Source: Calditrichota bacterium
GTDB taxonomy: Bacteria > Calditrichota > Calditrichia > RBG-13-44-9
DNA length: 11,638 bases
Direction: 5' to 3'
Assembly (NCBI GenBank): GCA_016934605.1
Contig: JAFGSO010000018.1
Span: forward strand, 1-11,638
Shown: in pieces, positions 1 to 6,599 of the stretch
Layout: each line of letters begins with the position of its first letter
How positions within the stretch are numbered: position 1 is the first letter of the stretch
Made by a program: the position numbers and the translations under genes
The notes under the pieces: model-generated
Databases searched by the model: none
Told to the model about the DNA's origin: nothing
What the model saw: the letters and a program-made list of their open reading frames with translations, nothing else

Positions 1-123
1 GTATACAAATTTTGCTTAATAATACTCATGAATACATTTAAGTGCGGGATCATCTGTACTTTCGGGACAGGTTTTAAAATTTATTATTTGAAATTTAGAA
101 TTTCATTGGAATCACGCCGATAG

Positions 124-146
124 GCCAGTCTGGCAGCCTGACAGGC
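124..146. repeat. Twin adjacent 11-base palindromes
   Basis: GCCAGTCTGGC (124-134) and GCCTGACAGGC (136-146) are each perfect inverted repeats around one central base, and one base separates them. The arms differ (GCCAG versus GCCTG), so these are two related units, not a single repeated word. They could be a fragment of a dispersed extragenic palindromic element or a double operator. No gene starts near enough to favour an operator. Confidence 0.6.
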
Positions 147-249
147 GGATTTGGTACCTGGAATACGTTTTTCTGAATGTTTAGTTTGCAATATTTTGTT
201 CATAAAATTCATTTTTTTTCTTAAATAGTGCGTTCTTCACCGTGGTCTC

Positions 250-262
250 GGTGCCTGGCACC
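250..262. repeat. 13-base palindrome GGTGCCTGGCACC
   Basis: GGTGCC and GGCACC form a perfect 6-base inverted repeat around a single T. It lies directly upstream of the CACAGAG-type repeat, in DNA with no coding signal. There is no T-run after it, so it is unlikely to be an intrinsic terminator. A dispersed repeat unit or a protein-binding site are both possible. Confidence 0.5.
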
Positions 263-270
263 TGAATAGC

Positions 271-300
271 CACAGAGCACACAAAGAGCACAGAGAAAGA
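271..300. repeat. Degenerate CACAGAG-type repeat
   Basis: Three imperfect copies of a short word (CACAGAGCA, then CACAAAGAGCA, then CACAGAGAAAGA) run in tandem. Purine-rich words of this sort are often scattered between genes in environmental bacteria. No coding function is evident. Confidence 0.5.
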
Positions 301-495
301 TAAATGCATTGTATATCCCTGTTATAGTTTGTGAATTAATCTGGCGAAAATGAAACAGTATCCGCAATCAAATGTTTTTGCCGTTATAATTTTTTTGTAT
401 ATTTCAATTATGAAAACCAGGCGCGGTTATTTCTCAAATTAAACATAAAAATAATTAAAACTATTATTTCAGAAATAAGGAAGCGGAACAGACAA

Positions 496-903
496 ATGAA
501 AATATTTACCGTTAATTTCAGAGTCCGAAGTTACGAATGCGATTCATACGGGCATGTCAATAATGCCACCTATCTGAATTATCTTGAATTCGCCAGGATG
601 TCCGCACTTTTTGAGAAAGGTTTCTCGCTGGACAGCATGAAGAAAAACGGATATTTAGTAGTGATCAGAAGAATTGAAATCGATTACAAATTTCCGCTAT
701 ATATGAATGATGAAGTCTTTATAAAAACCTTTGCCAGTGAGGCCAGAAAGACCAGCGGAACCTTCACACAGCAGATTTTCAGGGCGGAAAACAACCAGCT
801 TGCAGCGGAGGCCCGGGTAACCTGGGTATTTATTGACCAAGGGGGTCAACCAATTTCAATTCCAGCGGAAATCCAGGAAGCTTTTGAAATCGGGAGTCCC
901 TGA
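496..903 (+). CDS. Hot-dog acyl-CoA thioesterase (YbgC/FadM-like)
   Basis: This 135-residue protein has the length and pattern of a single-domain 4-hydroxybenzoyl-CoA thioesterase-like hot-dog enzyme. The N-terminal signature includes Asp16, Tyr18-Gly19-His20, Asn22-Asn23, Tyr26, Tyr29 and Glu31. Asp16 sits at the position of the catalytic Asp of YbgC-type enzymes, and the following helix carries the GHVNNATYLNYLE run. Family members hydrolyse acyl-CoA or acyl-ACP thioesters in the cytoplasm, usually as homo-oligomers. The physiological substrate cannot be read from sequence. The ATG is preceded by GGA at 485-487 and AAGGAAG at 477-483. The stop codon shares one base with the start of the Nudix gene (TGATG), so the two are probably co-translated. 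The thioesterase call is firm, but the subfamily choice between YbgC and FadM is not. Confidence 0.88.
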   Translation: MKIFTVNFRVRSYECDSYGHVNNATYLNYLEFARMSALFEKGFSLDSMKKNGYLVVIRRIEIDYKFPLYMNDEVFIKTFASEARKTSGTFTQQIFRAENNQLAAEARVTWVFIDQGGQPISIPAEIQEAFEIGSP

Positions 904-1349
904 TGGCCTATACTTCGCGAACACATCGCCTGGCTGTGAATTCCTATATTCTAAAGGGAGATGTATTTCTTCTCCTGAAACGGGTTTCAGAACCTCGCAT
1001 CTGGACGCCTCCGGGCGGACGGCTGGAGAAAGATGAAAACCCGCTGGAGGGGCTTAAAAGAGAAGTCCTGGAAGAAACCAGCCTGTCTATTGACATTCTG
1101 ATGCCGGCAAATATCTGGTTCGGAAAATGGCAGGAAATACCGCTGCTGTCAATCGATTTTCTTACTGTTTACCGCTCCGGAAATGTGCGTCTTTCTGAAG
1201 AACATTCTGAGTACTGCTGGGTAACATTGGAAGAAATGCAGTGCAGGGAGCTGATTCCCCGGCATTCAGATATGGGGTTTGAGCTGAAGAATTTCGTGCA
1301 TGCCTTGAAATTGAAACAATTCTTCGATTTAGAAGGTAAGGTTTTATAA
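903..1349 (+). CDS. Nudix hydrolase
   Basis: The 148-residue protein carries a Nudix box at residues 39-61. Gly39, then five residues, Glu45, then seven residues, then Arg53-Glu54-Val55-Leu56-Glu57-Glu58 provide the metal-binding and catalytic pattern. The usual Gly two positions after the Glu pair is Ser60, a tolerated variation. Nudix enzymes cleave nucleoside diphosphates linked to another moiety, such as (d)NTPs, sugar nucleotides or NADH, using Mg2+ or Mn2+. Substrate cannot be assigned. The Trp-Thr-Pro-Pro-Gly-Gly lead-in (34-39) resembles MutT/ADP-ribose pyrophosphatase-like small Nudix proteins. The start ATG overlaps the thioesterase stop by one base, so the pair is likely one transcript and the enzymes may act in linked housekeeping or acyl/nucleotide clean-up. 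That last link is inference. Confidence 0.88.
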   Translation: MAYTSRTHRLAVNSYILKGDVFLLLKRVSEPRIWTPPGGRLEKDENPLEGLKREVLEETSLSIDILMPANIWFGKWQEIPLLSIDFLTVYRSGNVRLSEEHSEYCWVTLEEMQCRELIPRHSDMGFELKNFVHALKLKQFFDLEGKVL

Positions 1350-1407
1350 AATGCACTTTGATACGTTAGAAAAATTCATTTTATTTGTTAGTTTAATTCA
1401 GTCACAT

Positions 1408-1411
1408 GGAG
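1408..1411 (+). promoter_or_regulatory. Ribosome-binding site deciding the proS start
   Basis: GGAG lies 10 bases before the ATG at 1422. An ATG at 1406 is out of frame with the synthetase, so 1422 is the best start. Confidence 0.5.
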
Positions 1412-1421
1412 TTTTCCGGTA

Positions 1422-2852
1422 ATGGCAGAGAGAATTACCCCGCGCAGTGAAGATTTTGGCCGATGGTATACCGATCTGGTGATTCAGGGTCAGCTGGCAG
1501 ACTACTCTCCCGTTAAAGGCTGCATGGTTATCAGACCAAACGGTTATGCTATCTGGGAGCGCATGCAGCAGGTCCTGGATAACATGTTTAAAGAAACCGG
1601 TCATGTTAATGCCTATTTCCCATTATTTATTCCGGAAAGTTTCATGAAGAAGGAAGCAGAACATGTGGAAGGTTTTGCTCCCGAATGCGCCATTGTCACA
1701 CATGGCGGCGGAGAAAAACTGGAGGAACCGCTTTATGTGAGGCCAACTTCCGAGACCATTATCTGGAGCATGTATAAAAAATGGATCATGTCCTACCGGG
1801 ATCTTCCCATACTGATTAATCAGTGGGCTAACGTGGTAAGATGGGAAATGCGTACCCGGTTATTTTTGCGAACTACCGAGTTTTTATGGCAGGAGGGTCA
1901 TACGGCTCACAGCACGTTTGAGGAAGCTGAAGAAGAAACCTTAAAAATACTGGAAATTTACCGAAAATTTGCTGAAGAATATATGGCTATGCCGGTTATC
2001 GTGGGACGAAAAAGTGAGGCTGAAAAATTCGCCGGAGCCAAACATACCTATAGTATTGAAGCGCTGATGCAGGATGGCAAAGCTCTCCAGGCAGGAACAT
2101 CGCACAACCTGGGACAAAATTTCGCCAGGGCTTTCGATGTCACTTTTCAGGATAAAGATGGTTCCGTCAAACACGTATATGCAACCAGCTGGGGAGTGAG
2201 CACCCGGCTTATCGGTGCATTATTACTGACCCACGGTGACGATAGCGGCGTGGTCATACCGCCGCGTCTGGCCCAGACCCAAATTGTGGTGATTCCCATC
2301 TGGCAGGAAGCGACCCGGCAGCCGGTGTTTGATTTTACCAACCGTGTTTTCCGCCAGTTGCAGGACCATTTCTCAGTTAAACTGGATGACCGGGATCAGT
2401 ATAAACCGGGATATAAATTTACCGAATGGGAAATGGTAGGGGTTCCGTTGCGGATCGAAATCGGTCCGCGGGATGTGGAAAACAACCAAGTCATGGTAGT
2501 CCGCCGGGATAATCGCTCGAAAACACCCGTCGGAATTGATGAACTGGTTACTCGCATTGAACAGATATTAACAGTCATGCAGCAGGAGATGTACCAGAGG
2601 GCGCTCGATTTTCAAAAAGCCAATACCCATCGATCCGATAATTACCAGGAATTCAAACGTATTCTTGAAGAAAAAGGAGGATTCATTGAAGCCCACTGGT
2701 GCGGATCGGCTGAATGTGAAGAAAAAATAAAGGATGAAACCAAAGCAACTATTCGCACTATCCCCTTCCAGCGAGAAATAGAAGCAGGGAATTGCCTGAT
2801 CTGCGGCAAGGATTCTGATGATGGACGGGTGATTTTTGCCAAAGCATATTAA
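1422..2852 (+). CDS. proS: Prolyl-tRNA synthetase, archaeal/eukaryotic type
   Basis: This cytoplasmic class II aminoacyl-tRNA synthetase charges tRNA-Pro with proline. At 476 residues, without the editing insertion of the long bacterial enzyme, it matches the short ProS type found in archaea, eukaryotes and some bacteria. Visible landmarks are the RPTSETIIWSMY proline/ATP site, class II motif 2 (RWEMRTR followed by LRTTEFLWQEGHTAH), and motif 3 near GVSTRLIGALLLTHGDD. An anticodon-binding domain follows. The C-terminal domain has four cysteines, Cys427, Cys432, Cys458 and Cys461, spaced as a zinc site, and the chain ends in Tyr as is typical of this type. The gene stands 72 bases after the Nudix gene and 14 bases before the rhomboid gene, so it is probably co-transcribed with the latter. 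Identification is very secure. Confidence 0.97.
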   Translation: MAERITPRSEDFGRWYTDLVIQGQLADYSPVKGCMVIRPNGYAIWERMQQVLDNMFKETGHVNAYFPLFIPESFMKKEAEHVEGFAPECAIVTHGGGEKLEEPLYVRPTSETIIWSMYKKWIMSYRDLPILINQWANVVRWEMRTRLFLRTTEFLWQEGHTAHSTFEEAEEETLKILEIYRKFAEEYMAMPVIVGRKSEAEKFAGAKHTYSIEALMQDGKALQAGTSHNLGQNFARAFDVTFQDKDGSVKHVYATSWGVSTRLIGALLLTHGDDSGVVIPPRLAQTQIVVIPIWQEATRQPVFDFTNRVFRQLQDHFSVKLDDRDQYKPGYKFTEWEMVGVPLRIEIGPRDVENNQVMVVRRDNRSKTPVGIDELVTRIEQILTVMQQEMYQRALDFQKANTHRSDNYQEFKRILEEKGGFIEAHWCGSAECEEKIKDETKATIRTIPFQREIEAGNCLICGKDSDDGRVIFAKAY

Positions 2853-2866
2853 AACAGGATAAAATC

Positions 2867-3508
2867 ATGTATTACCAAAGTGGTTTTGGAATGATGACAC
2901 CGGCAGTTAAAAATCTACTGCTGGCCAACATTGCTATTTTTATACTTCAGATACTTGCACCGGGACTTAATAATTTCCTTATCGGTTATTTCGGTCTGGT
3001 TCCTGCACTGGCGCTGGAGCATTTTTTTATCTGGCAATTCGTCTCCTATATGTTCCTTCATGGCGGACTCGGACACATATTTTTCAACATGTTTGCGCTC
3101 TGGATGTTCGGAGTAGAGCTGGAGCGAAACTGGGGTACCCGGGAATTTCTAAAATTTTATTTTCTCACCGGTATCGCAGCCGGACTTTCGACCTCTCTTT
3201 TCAGCTGGGGTTCCATGATTCCCACCATTGGAGCTTCCGGAGCCATCTATGGCATCCTGGCCGCTTATGCACTCTTCTTTCCGGACCGTTATGTTTATCT
3301 ATATCTGCTTTTTCCCATAAAAATGAAATATCTGGCAATAATTTTGGGAGCGCTGGAATTTATTTCTGCATATAACCAGCATCAGAGCGGCATTGCCCAT
3401 GTTGCTCATCTGGGAGGAATGGTTGTTGGATATTTTTATCTACGCTATAAATATCGCCATTGGGGAATCGGGAAAGATTTTTTTAAGGATCTGTTCAAGA
3501 GGAAATAG
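2867..3508 (+). CDS. Rhomboid-family intramembrane serine protease
   Basis: The 213-residue protein has about six hydrophobic segments and the rhomboid signatures in order. His70 and Asn74 lie in the HxxxN motif of the second helix (oxyanion side). Ser124 is in Gly-Ala-Ser-Gly (122-125), and His181 is in AHLGG, giving the Ser-His catalytic dyad. The Trp-Gly-Thr-Arg segment (89-92) sits in the L1-like region where related proteins carry WR or WGT. Rhomboids cut transmembrane substrates within the lipid bilayer, and the substrate here is unknown. No accessory cytosolic domain is present, so this is a minimal bacterial form. AGGA at 2856-2859 lies 7 bases before the ATG, and the gene follows proS by 14 bases. 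The short basic C-terminus (FKRK) would be cytoplasmic. Confidence 0.93.
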   Translation: MYYQSGFGMMTPAVKNLLLANIAIFILQILAPGLNNFLIGYFGLVPALALEHFFIWQFVSYMFLHGGLGHIFFNMFALWMFGVELERNWGTREFLKFYFLTGIAAGLSTSLFSWGSMIPTIGASGAIYGILAAYALFFPDRYVYLYLLFPIKMKYLAIILGALEFISAYNQHQSGIAHVAHLGGMVVGYFYLRYKYRHWGIGKDFFKDLFKRK

Positions 3509-3619
3509 GTCAATTTCCTATAACAGCGATAACAGTTGTATTACTGGCCCATAAAGCCTTTTAATAATTCCTTCATATTCCCACTGTTTAATATTTCTAT
3601 ATGCATTTTATTTCACTTG

Positions 3620-3730
3620 TTGAATAATTCAATAGTTAGCGTTAAATTATTCAACACTCGCATCATATTGATTTTTATATATTTATAAGATTTTAGTAAA
3701 ATCCTTCAGATATACTGTAAATTTATTCAA
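3620..3730 (+). promoter_or_regulatory. Candidate activator-binding palindromes (three sites)
   Basis: Site 1 (3620-3632) is TTGAATAATTCAA, a perfect inverted repeat around one base. Site 2 (3642-3654), TTAAATTATTCAA, differs from the ideal by one base. Site 3 (3718-3730) keeps the ATTCAA half but is degenerate in the other arm. Sites 1 and 2 are also mirror images of each other over 12 bases (3618-3629 and 3645-3656), so they could alternatively form a hairpin in RNA. The centres of sites 1 and 2 are 22 bases apart, about two helical turns. Relative to a start near 3849, the centres are roughly at -223, -201 and -125, typical for sigma-54 enhancer sites. The NtrC-family regulator in this window is the obvious candidate ligand (inference). 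Confidence 0.5.
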
Positions 3731-3821
3731 CGTTTGCACTTTTTAGCACCCGGTTATTTCCTACCAATAATATATCATTAAGTTTAATATTAACAACAAC
3801 TAACTAGAAACATAATTTTTA

Positions 3822-3837
3822 TTGGCACGGGAATTGA
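3822..3837 (+). promoter_or_regulatory. Sigma-54 (-24/-12) promoter candidate
   Basis: TTGGCACGGGAATTGA matches the sigma-54 consensus (TTGGCACG, four bases, TTGC) at every conserved position except the last, where A replaces C. The GG of the -24 element and the G of the -12 element have the required spacing. Transcription would begin near 3849, leaving a leader of about 40 bases to the ATG at 3889. The candidate stands alone upstream of a four-gene operon, with enhancer-like palindromes further upstream and a sigma-54-activating response regulator nearby. Confidence 0.62.
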
Positions 3838-3875
3838 ATGCTTATTTAATGAACAAATTAACTATTAACCAAATG

Positions 3876-3881
3876 AAGGAG
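3876..3881 (+). promoter_or_regulatory. Strong ribosome-binding site of first operon gene
   Basis: AAGGAG lies 7 bases before the ATG at 3889 and fixes the start of the membrane-anchored H-like protein. Confidence 0.7.
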
Positions 3882-3888
3882 TTCAAAA

Positions 3889-4554
3889 ATGGTTGTTTTA
3901 TTTGTCGTTCTTACCATCATTCTTTTCGTGTCAATTGATTATTTCATCCAGCGGAAGAAGAAAATCGGACTGGAATCCCAGCCTCATCCGGGAACCGTCT
4001 CGCTGTCCCGAGTACTTTCTCTGCTCCCGCGTGGCGTATTTATTCAGCCGTCCTTTACCTGGAGTAAATTGTTGGACAGTGGTAATCTGGCCCTGGGCAT
4101 TCAGCCAATCCTGATGGGCCTTATCGGTGAACCCGATGAAATCGAATTACTCCATAACGGTGAAGAAGTTGGTAAAAATCAATCGCTGATGAAAATCCAC
4201 AAAGGAGACAAAGTGCTCACCGTATCCTCCCCTGTGAAAGGAACCATCACCGCTATTAATCAGCAGATTCTGGACGATCCCACGTTCGAAAACCTCAGTC
4301 AGAACTGGGTTTACAGCATAAGACCGGAAAATGTTTCTCAGGAGGTCTCTTCCTGGATGGTTGCTGAGAAAGCACAGACCTGGTTGAATGAAAAATTCAA
4401 CAGTATCAGGAATTTCTTTCAGGAATCAGCTCCCCAGACTGCAATGGGCGTTACCATGGCTGATGGTGGAGATCTGCCCTTCGGTGTCCTCTCTCAATTT
4501 GACGAAGATGTCTGGAAAAAATTTGAGAATGAGGTTATAGGCAGCAAGAAATAA
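3889..4554 (+). CDS. Membrane-anchored GcvH-like (H-protein-like) protein
   Basis: This 221-residue protein begins with a hydrophobic helix (residues 1-20) followed by QRKKK, which predicts an N-terminal anchor with the rest in the cytoplasm. Residues about 56-148 resemble the barrel-sandwich fold of glycine-cleavage H protein: a VGI-like LGIQP segment, then GEEVGKNQSLMKI, then SPVKG (114-118) followed by an Ile-Asn turn. In a gapless alignment on the SPV/APV turn, the lipoyl-lysine position is Asp107. The nearest lysine (Lys108) is one residue off, so lipoylation is doubtful. The C-terminus holds MGVTMADGG (186-194), shared with the last gene of the operon, marking the two as paralogues. It is the first gene after the sigma-54 candidate promoter. 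No GcvT, GcvP or lipoate enzyme is near, so a role in glycine cleavage is unlikely. A structural or adaptor role on the Fe-S/NrfD complex is inference. Confidence 0.72.
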   Translation: MVVLFVVLTIILFVSIDYFIQRKKKIGLESQPHPGTVSLSRVLSLLPRGVFIQPSFTWSKLLDSGNLALGIQPILMGLIGEPDEIELLHNGEEVGKNQSLMKIHKGDKVLTVSSPVKGTITAINQQILDDPTFENLSQNWVYSIRPENVSQEVSSWMVAEKAQTWLNEKFNSIRNFFQESAPQTAMGVTMADGGDLPFGVLSQFDEDVWKKFENEVIGSKK

Positions 4555-4594
4555 ATGATTTTGAGGTTTTACTTGCAGTACTTTTTCACTGTAC

Positions 4595-4607
4595 AGGAGG
4601 TATGATG
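4595..4607 (+). promoter_or_regulatory. Tight ribosome-binding site with two adjacent ATGs
   Basis: AGGAGG (4595-4600) is one base before an ATG at 4602 and four bases before a second in-frame ATG at 4605. The second gives the more workable spacing, so the protein may start one residue later. Both spacings are short for so strong a site. Confidence 0.5.
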
Positions 4608-5378
4608 AGTTTCGGTTTTCTTATTGACACAACTCTTTGCGTGGGATGTGAAGCATGCATGGTTGCCTGCGATGAAAGAAATAAGCTTTCTGAAGAAGAT
4701 GAGAGCTATGAATTATCAGTAAACAATTATACAGTTGTCAAAAACAAAACAATATCCGATCAGGATATCTATTACCGACAGATGTGTATGCACTGCGAGG
4801 ATCCGACCTGTGTATCCGTTTGTCCGGTAGCCGCATTCGAAAAAACACCGGAAGGACCGGTTATTTATCATGGCGATCGCTGTATGGGCTGCCGGTATTG
4901 TATTATGGCCTGTCCGTTTGATGTTCCGAAGTTTGAGTGGAATAAGGCTCTGCCGCTGGTCAGAAAATGTGATATGTGTTACGACCGGATTAAAGCAGGT
5001 GGAATCCCTGCCTGTGCGGAAGCCTGTCCAACAGAAGCTACTCTTTTTGGAGACAGGGATGAATTAATAGAAATTGCCCGGCAACGAATTCGGGATAATA
5101 AAGATCAGTATTATCCCTACATTTACGGTCTTGAAGAAGCCGGTGGAACTTCTGTACTGATTATTTCCTCAGTTTCGTTAGCCGAGCTGGGATTCAAGAT
5201 GAAGAATTTCCAGGCAGCCTTCCCTAAACTTACCTGGGAAGTCATGAAAGAAATCCCTAATGTGGTCACATTCGGCGGAGTTTTTCTGTACGGGCTGTGG
5301 TGGATCATCAATCGGCGGATCAAGTTACAGGAAATACCTGCAAATGGTGACGAAATACCGGAAAAGGAGGAAAAGTAA
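4602..5378 (+). CDS. Four-cluster [4Fe-4S] ferredoxin subunit (HybA/DmsB-like)
   Basis: This 258-residue electron-transfer subunit has sixteen cysteines in four groups: 13/16/19/23, 62/65/70/74, 94/97/100/104 and 123/126/138/142. This is the complete set for four [4Fe-4S] clusters as in DmsB, NrfC, PsrB and HybA proteins. YIYGLEEAGG (173-182) and a hydrophobic segment near the C-terminus (about 219-236) resemble HybA. Unlike Escherichia coli HybA, it has no twin-arginine signal: the mature-type Fe-S domain begins at residue 4. The Fe-S domain is therefore probably cytoplasmic unless carried by a partner, and no partner catalytic subunit is encoded in this operon. The gene overlaps the NrfD gene by one base (TAATG), so the two products are surely partners. 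Its likely job is passing electrons between the quinone-linked membrane protein and a soluble donor or acceptor. Direction is unknown. Confidence 0.9.
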   Translation: MMSFGFLIDTTLCVGCEACMVACDERNKLSEEDESYELSVNNYTVVKNKTISDQDIYYRQMCMHCEDPTCVSVCPVAAFEKTPEGPVIYHGDRCMGCRYCIMACPFDVPKFEWNKALPLVRKCDMCYDRIKAGGIPACAEACPTEATLFGDRDELIEIARQRIRDNKDQYYPYIYGLEEAGGTSVLIISSVSLAELGFKMKNFQAAFPKLTWEVMKEIPNVVTFGGVFLYGLWWIINRRIKLQEIPANGDEIPEKEEK

Positions 5379-6589
5379 TGTCTGCATACAGCCTTGTTTC
5401 CAGAGTTCGTTCCGAACTGACTTTCTGGAAAATTGTATTCTTTATTATAATTGCACTCGGTCTTTATTCGACCTATGTCCGTTTTTTCCATGGGCTGGGC
5501 GCAGCAACCAATCTGTCCGATGATTTCCCCTGGGGTTTATGGATCGGCTTCGATGTACTTTGCGGAGTCGGCCTGGCAGCAGGCGGATTCACCATTGCAG
5601 CTGTTGTTTATATATTCAATATAAAAAGATTCAAAACAATTGTTCGCCCGGCTATTTTAACAGCCTTCCTGGGATACCTGATAGTTATTATCGCCATCCT
5701 GTTCGATCTTGGAAGACCTTACCGAATCTGGCATCCCATCATTATGTGGAATCCCCACTCGGTGATGTTTGAAGTGGGCTGGTGCGTCATGCTTTATACA
5801 ACTGTTCTGGCACTTGAATTCAGTCCCGTGGTTTTTGAAAAATTAAGATGGTCCAAGCCTTTAAAAATTATTAAAAATTTTCTTATTCCCCTGGTAATTC
5901 TGGGTGTGCTTTTTTCCACTCTTCATCAATCATCGCTTGGTTCACTCTATCTGGTTGTACCCGAAAAACTCTATCCGCTCTGGTATTCTCCTTTGTTGCC
6001 GGTTCTCTTTTTCATCTCGGCAATTGCGGTGGGATTTGCCATGGTTATATTCGAATCTTATCTGAGTTCCCGGGCTTTCGGAAAAAATTTGGAGAGACCG
6101 ATTCTCTCGGAGTTAGCCAGAATTGTGGTTTTTGTTCTAACGCTTTATCTTGTTCTGAAATTAATGGATTTCGCCAGGCGCGATATGTGGCATTATATGT
6201 TTATAAACCGTACTGAAACATATTTCTTCTGGGCGGAAATGTTGCTGGGGATAATTGTTCCCATGATTATGCTAGCCACACCTGCCGTGAGGCGAAATCA
6301 GAAGGCACTGTTTAGCGGCGTATTACTGGTTATTATCGGATTTGTCATGAACAGGCTCAACGTCGCAATAACCGGAATGGAATCCTACGCCGCAGCAGAT
6401 TATTTTCCTTCGTGGATGGAAATAAGTGTTACCATGATGGTAGTAGCTCTTGGTTTTGCAGCATTCCGAATGGCGGTTAAACATCTGCCCATCTTTGAAC
6501 GGGAAAAACCTGCAGCAATTCCTTTTACAAAACCTGTAAAAGTAAAATTCATGACCGAGAGCGATAAAACCGAGAAAATCCTAAATTAA
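5378..6589 (+). CDS. NrfD/PsrC-family membrane subunit (HybB-like)
   Basis: This 403-residue polytopic membrane protein has about nine or ten hydrophobic helices. It resembles the HybB subgroup of the NrfD/PsrC family: FFHGLGAAT (36-44), FPWGLWIGFD (50-59), the Gly-rich stretch to 71, FDLGRPYRIWHP, a conserved LEFSPVVFEKL segment, TLHQSSLGSLY (181-191), and a C-terminal YFPSWMEI segment. NrfD-type proteins bind menaquinone or menaquinol and exchange electrons with a four-cluster ferredoxin subunit, sometimes coupled to proton movement. They carry no haem. AGGAGG at 5365-5370 is 7 bases before the ATG, and the gene overlaps the ferredoxin gene by one base. In HybB-containing hydrogenases a [NiFe] catalytic pair follows, but here the next gene is a second H-like protein. 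The catalytic partner must therefore be elsewhere or absent. Confidence 0.92.
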   Translation: MSAYSLVSRVRSELTFWKIVFFIIIALGLYSTYVRFFHGLGAATNLSDDFPWGLWIGFDVLCGVGLAAGGFTIAAVVYIFNIKRFKTIVRPAILTAFLGYLIVIIAILFDLGRPYRIWHPIIMWNPHSVMFEVGWCVMLYTTVLALEFSPVVFEKLRWSKPLKIIKNFLIPLVILGVLFSTLHQSSLGSLYLVVPEKLYPLWYSPLLPVLFFISAIAVGFAMVIFESYLSSRAFGKNLERPILSELARIVVFVLTLYLVLKLMDFARRDMWHYMFINRTETYFFWAEMLLGIIVPMIMLATPAVRRNQKALFSGVLLVIIGFVMNRLNVAITGMESYAAADYFPSWMEISVTMMVVALGFAAFRMAVKHLPIFEREKPAAIPFTKPVKVKFMTESDKTEKILN

Positions 6590-6599
6590 TGGAATCCTT

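Larger units (their letters stand above)
1..495. other. Non-coding left end with short palindromes
   Basis: I see no credible gene here. The stretch is AT-rich with GC-richer islands. It holds an inverted repeat at 89-105 (TGAAATT, 3-base gap, AATTTCA), two adjacent 11-base palindromes at 124-146, a 13-base palindrome at 250-262, and a CACAGAG-type degenerate repeat at 271-300. A TATAAT at 385-390 has no convincing -35 partner. The last bases before 496 carry the ribosome-binding region of the thioesterase gene. Such intergenic words are commonly dispersed in environmental bacterial genomes, but their copy number here cannot be judged from one window. Confidence 0.7.
3509..3888. other. AT-rich regulatory spacer before the redox operon
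   Basis: No gene is visible in these 380 bases. The middle holds three related palindromic sites (3620-3632, 3642-3654, 3718-3730). The right end holds a sigma-54-type promoter and a good ribosome-binding site. The layout of distal palindromes, AT-rich (bendable) DNA, a -24/-12 element and a gene start is the classical arrangement of an enhancer-dependent promoter. Confidence 0.65.

Noticed and set aside
385..390. A perfect TATAAT upstream of the thioesterase
   Set aside because: There is no -35-like hexamer 16-18 bases upstream, and in AT-rich DNA this word is expected by chance.
833..1036. A 67-residue forward frame bridging the thioesterase and Nudix genes
   Set aside because: It overlaps both genes in another frame. 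The two real genes have clear family motifs and this frame has none.
3501..3518. Hairpin GGAAAT / ATTTCC at the rhomboid stop codon as a terminator
   Set aside because: It has only six base pairs, overlaps the stop codon, and has no following T-run.
5123..5491. A 122-residue open frame on the reverse strand across the ferredoxin/NrfD junction
   Set aside because: It lies opposite two well-identified genes, has no ribosome-binding site or recognisable domain, and its composition fits an antisense shadow.
4602..6589. Uptake [NiFe]-hydrogenase 2 operon
   Set aside because: HybA-like and HybB-like subunits are present, but no large or small hydrogenase subunit and no maturation genes occur in the window.
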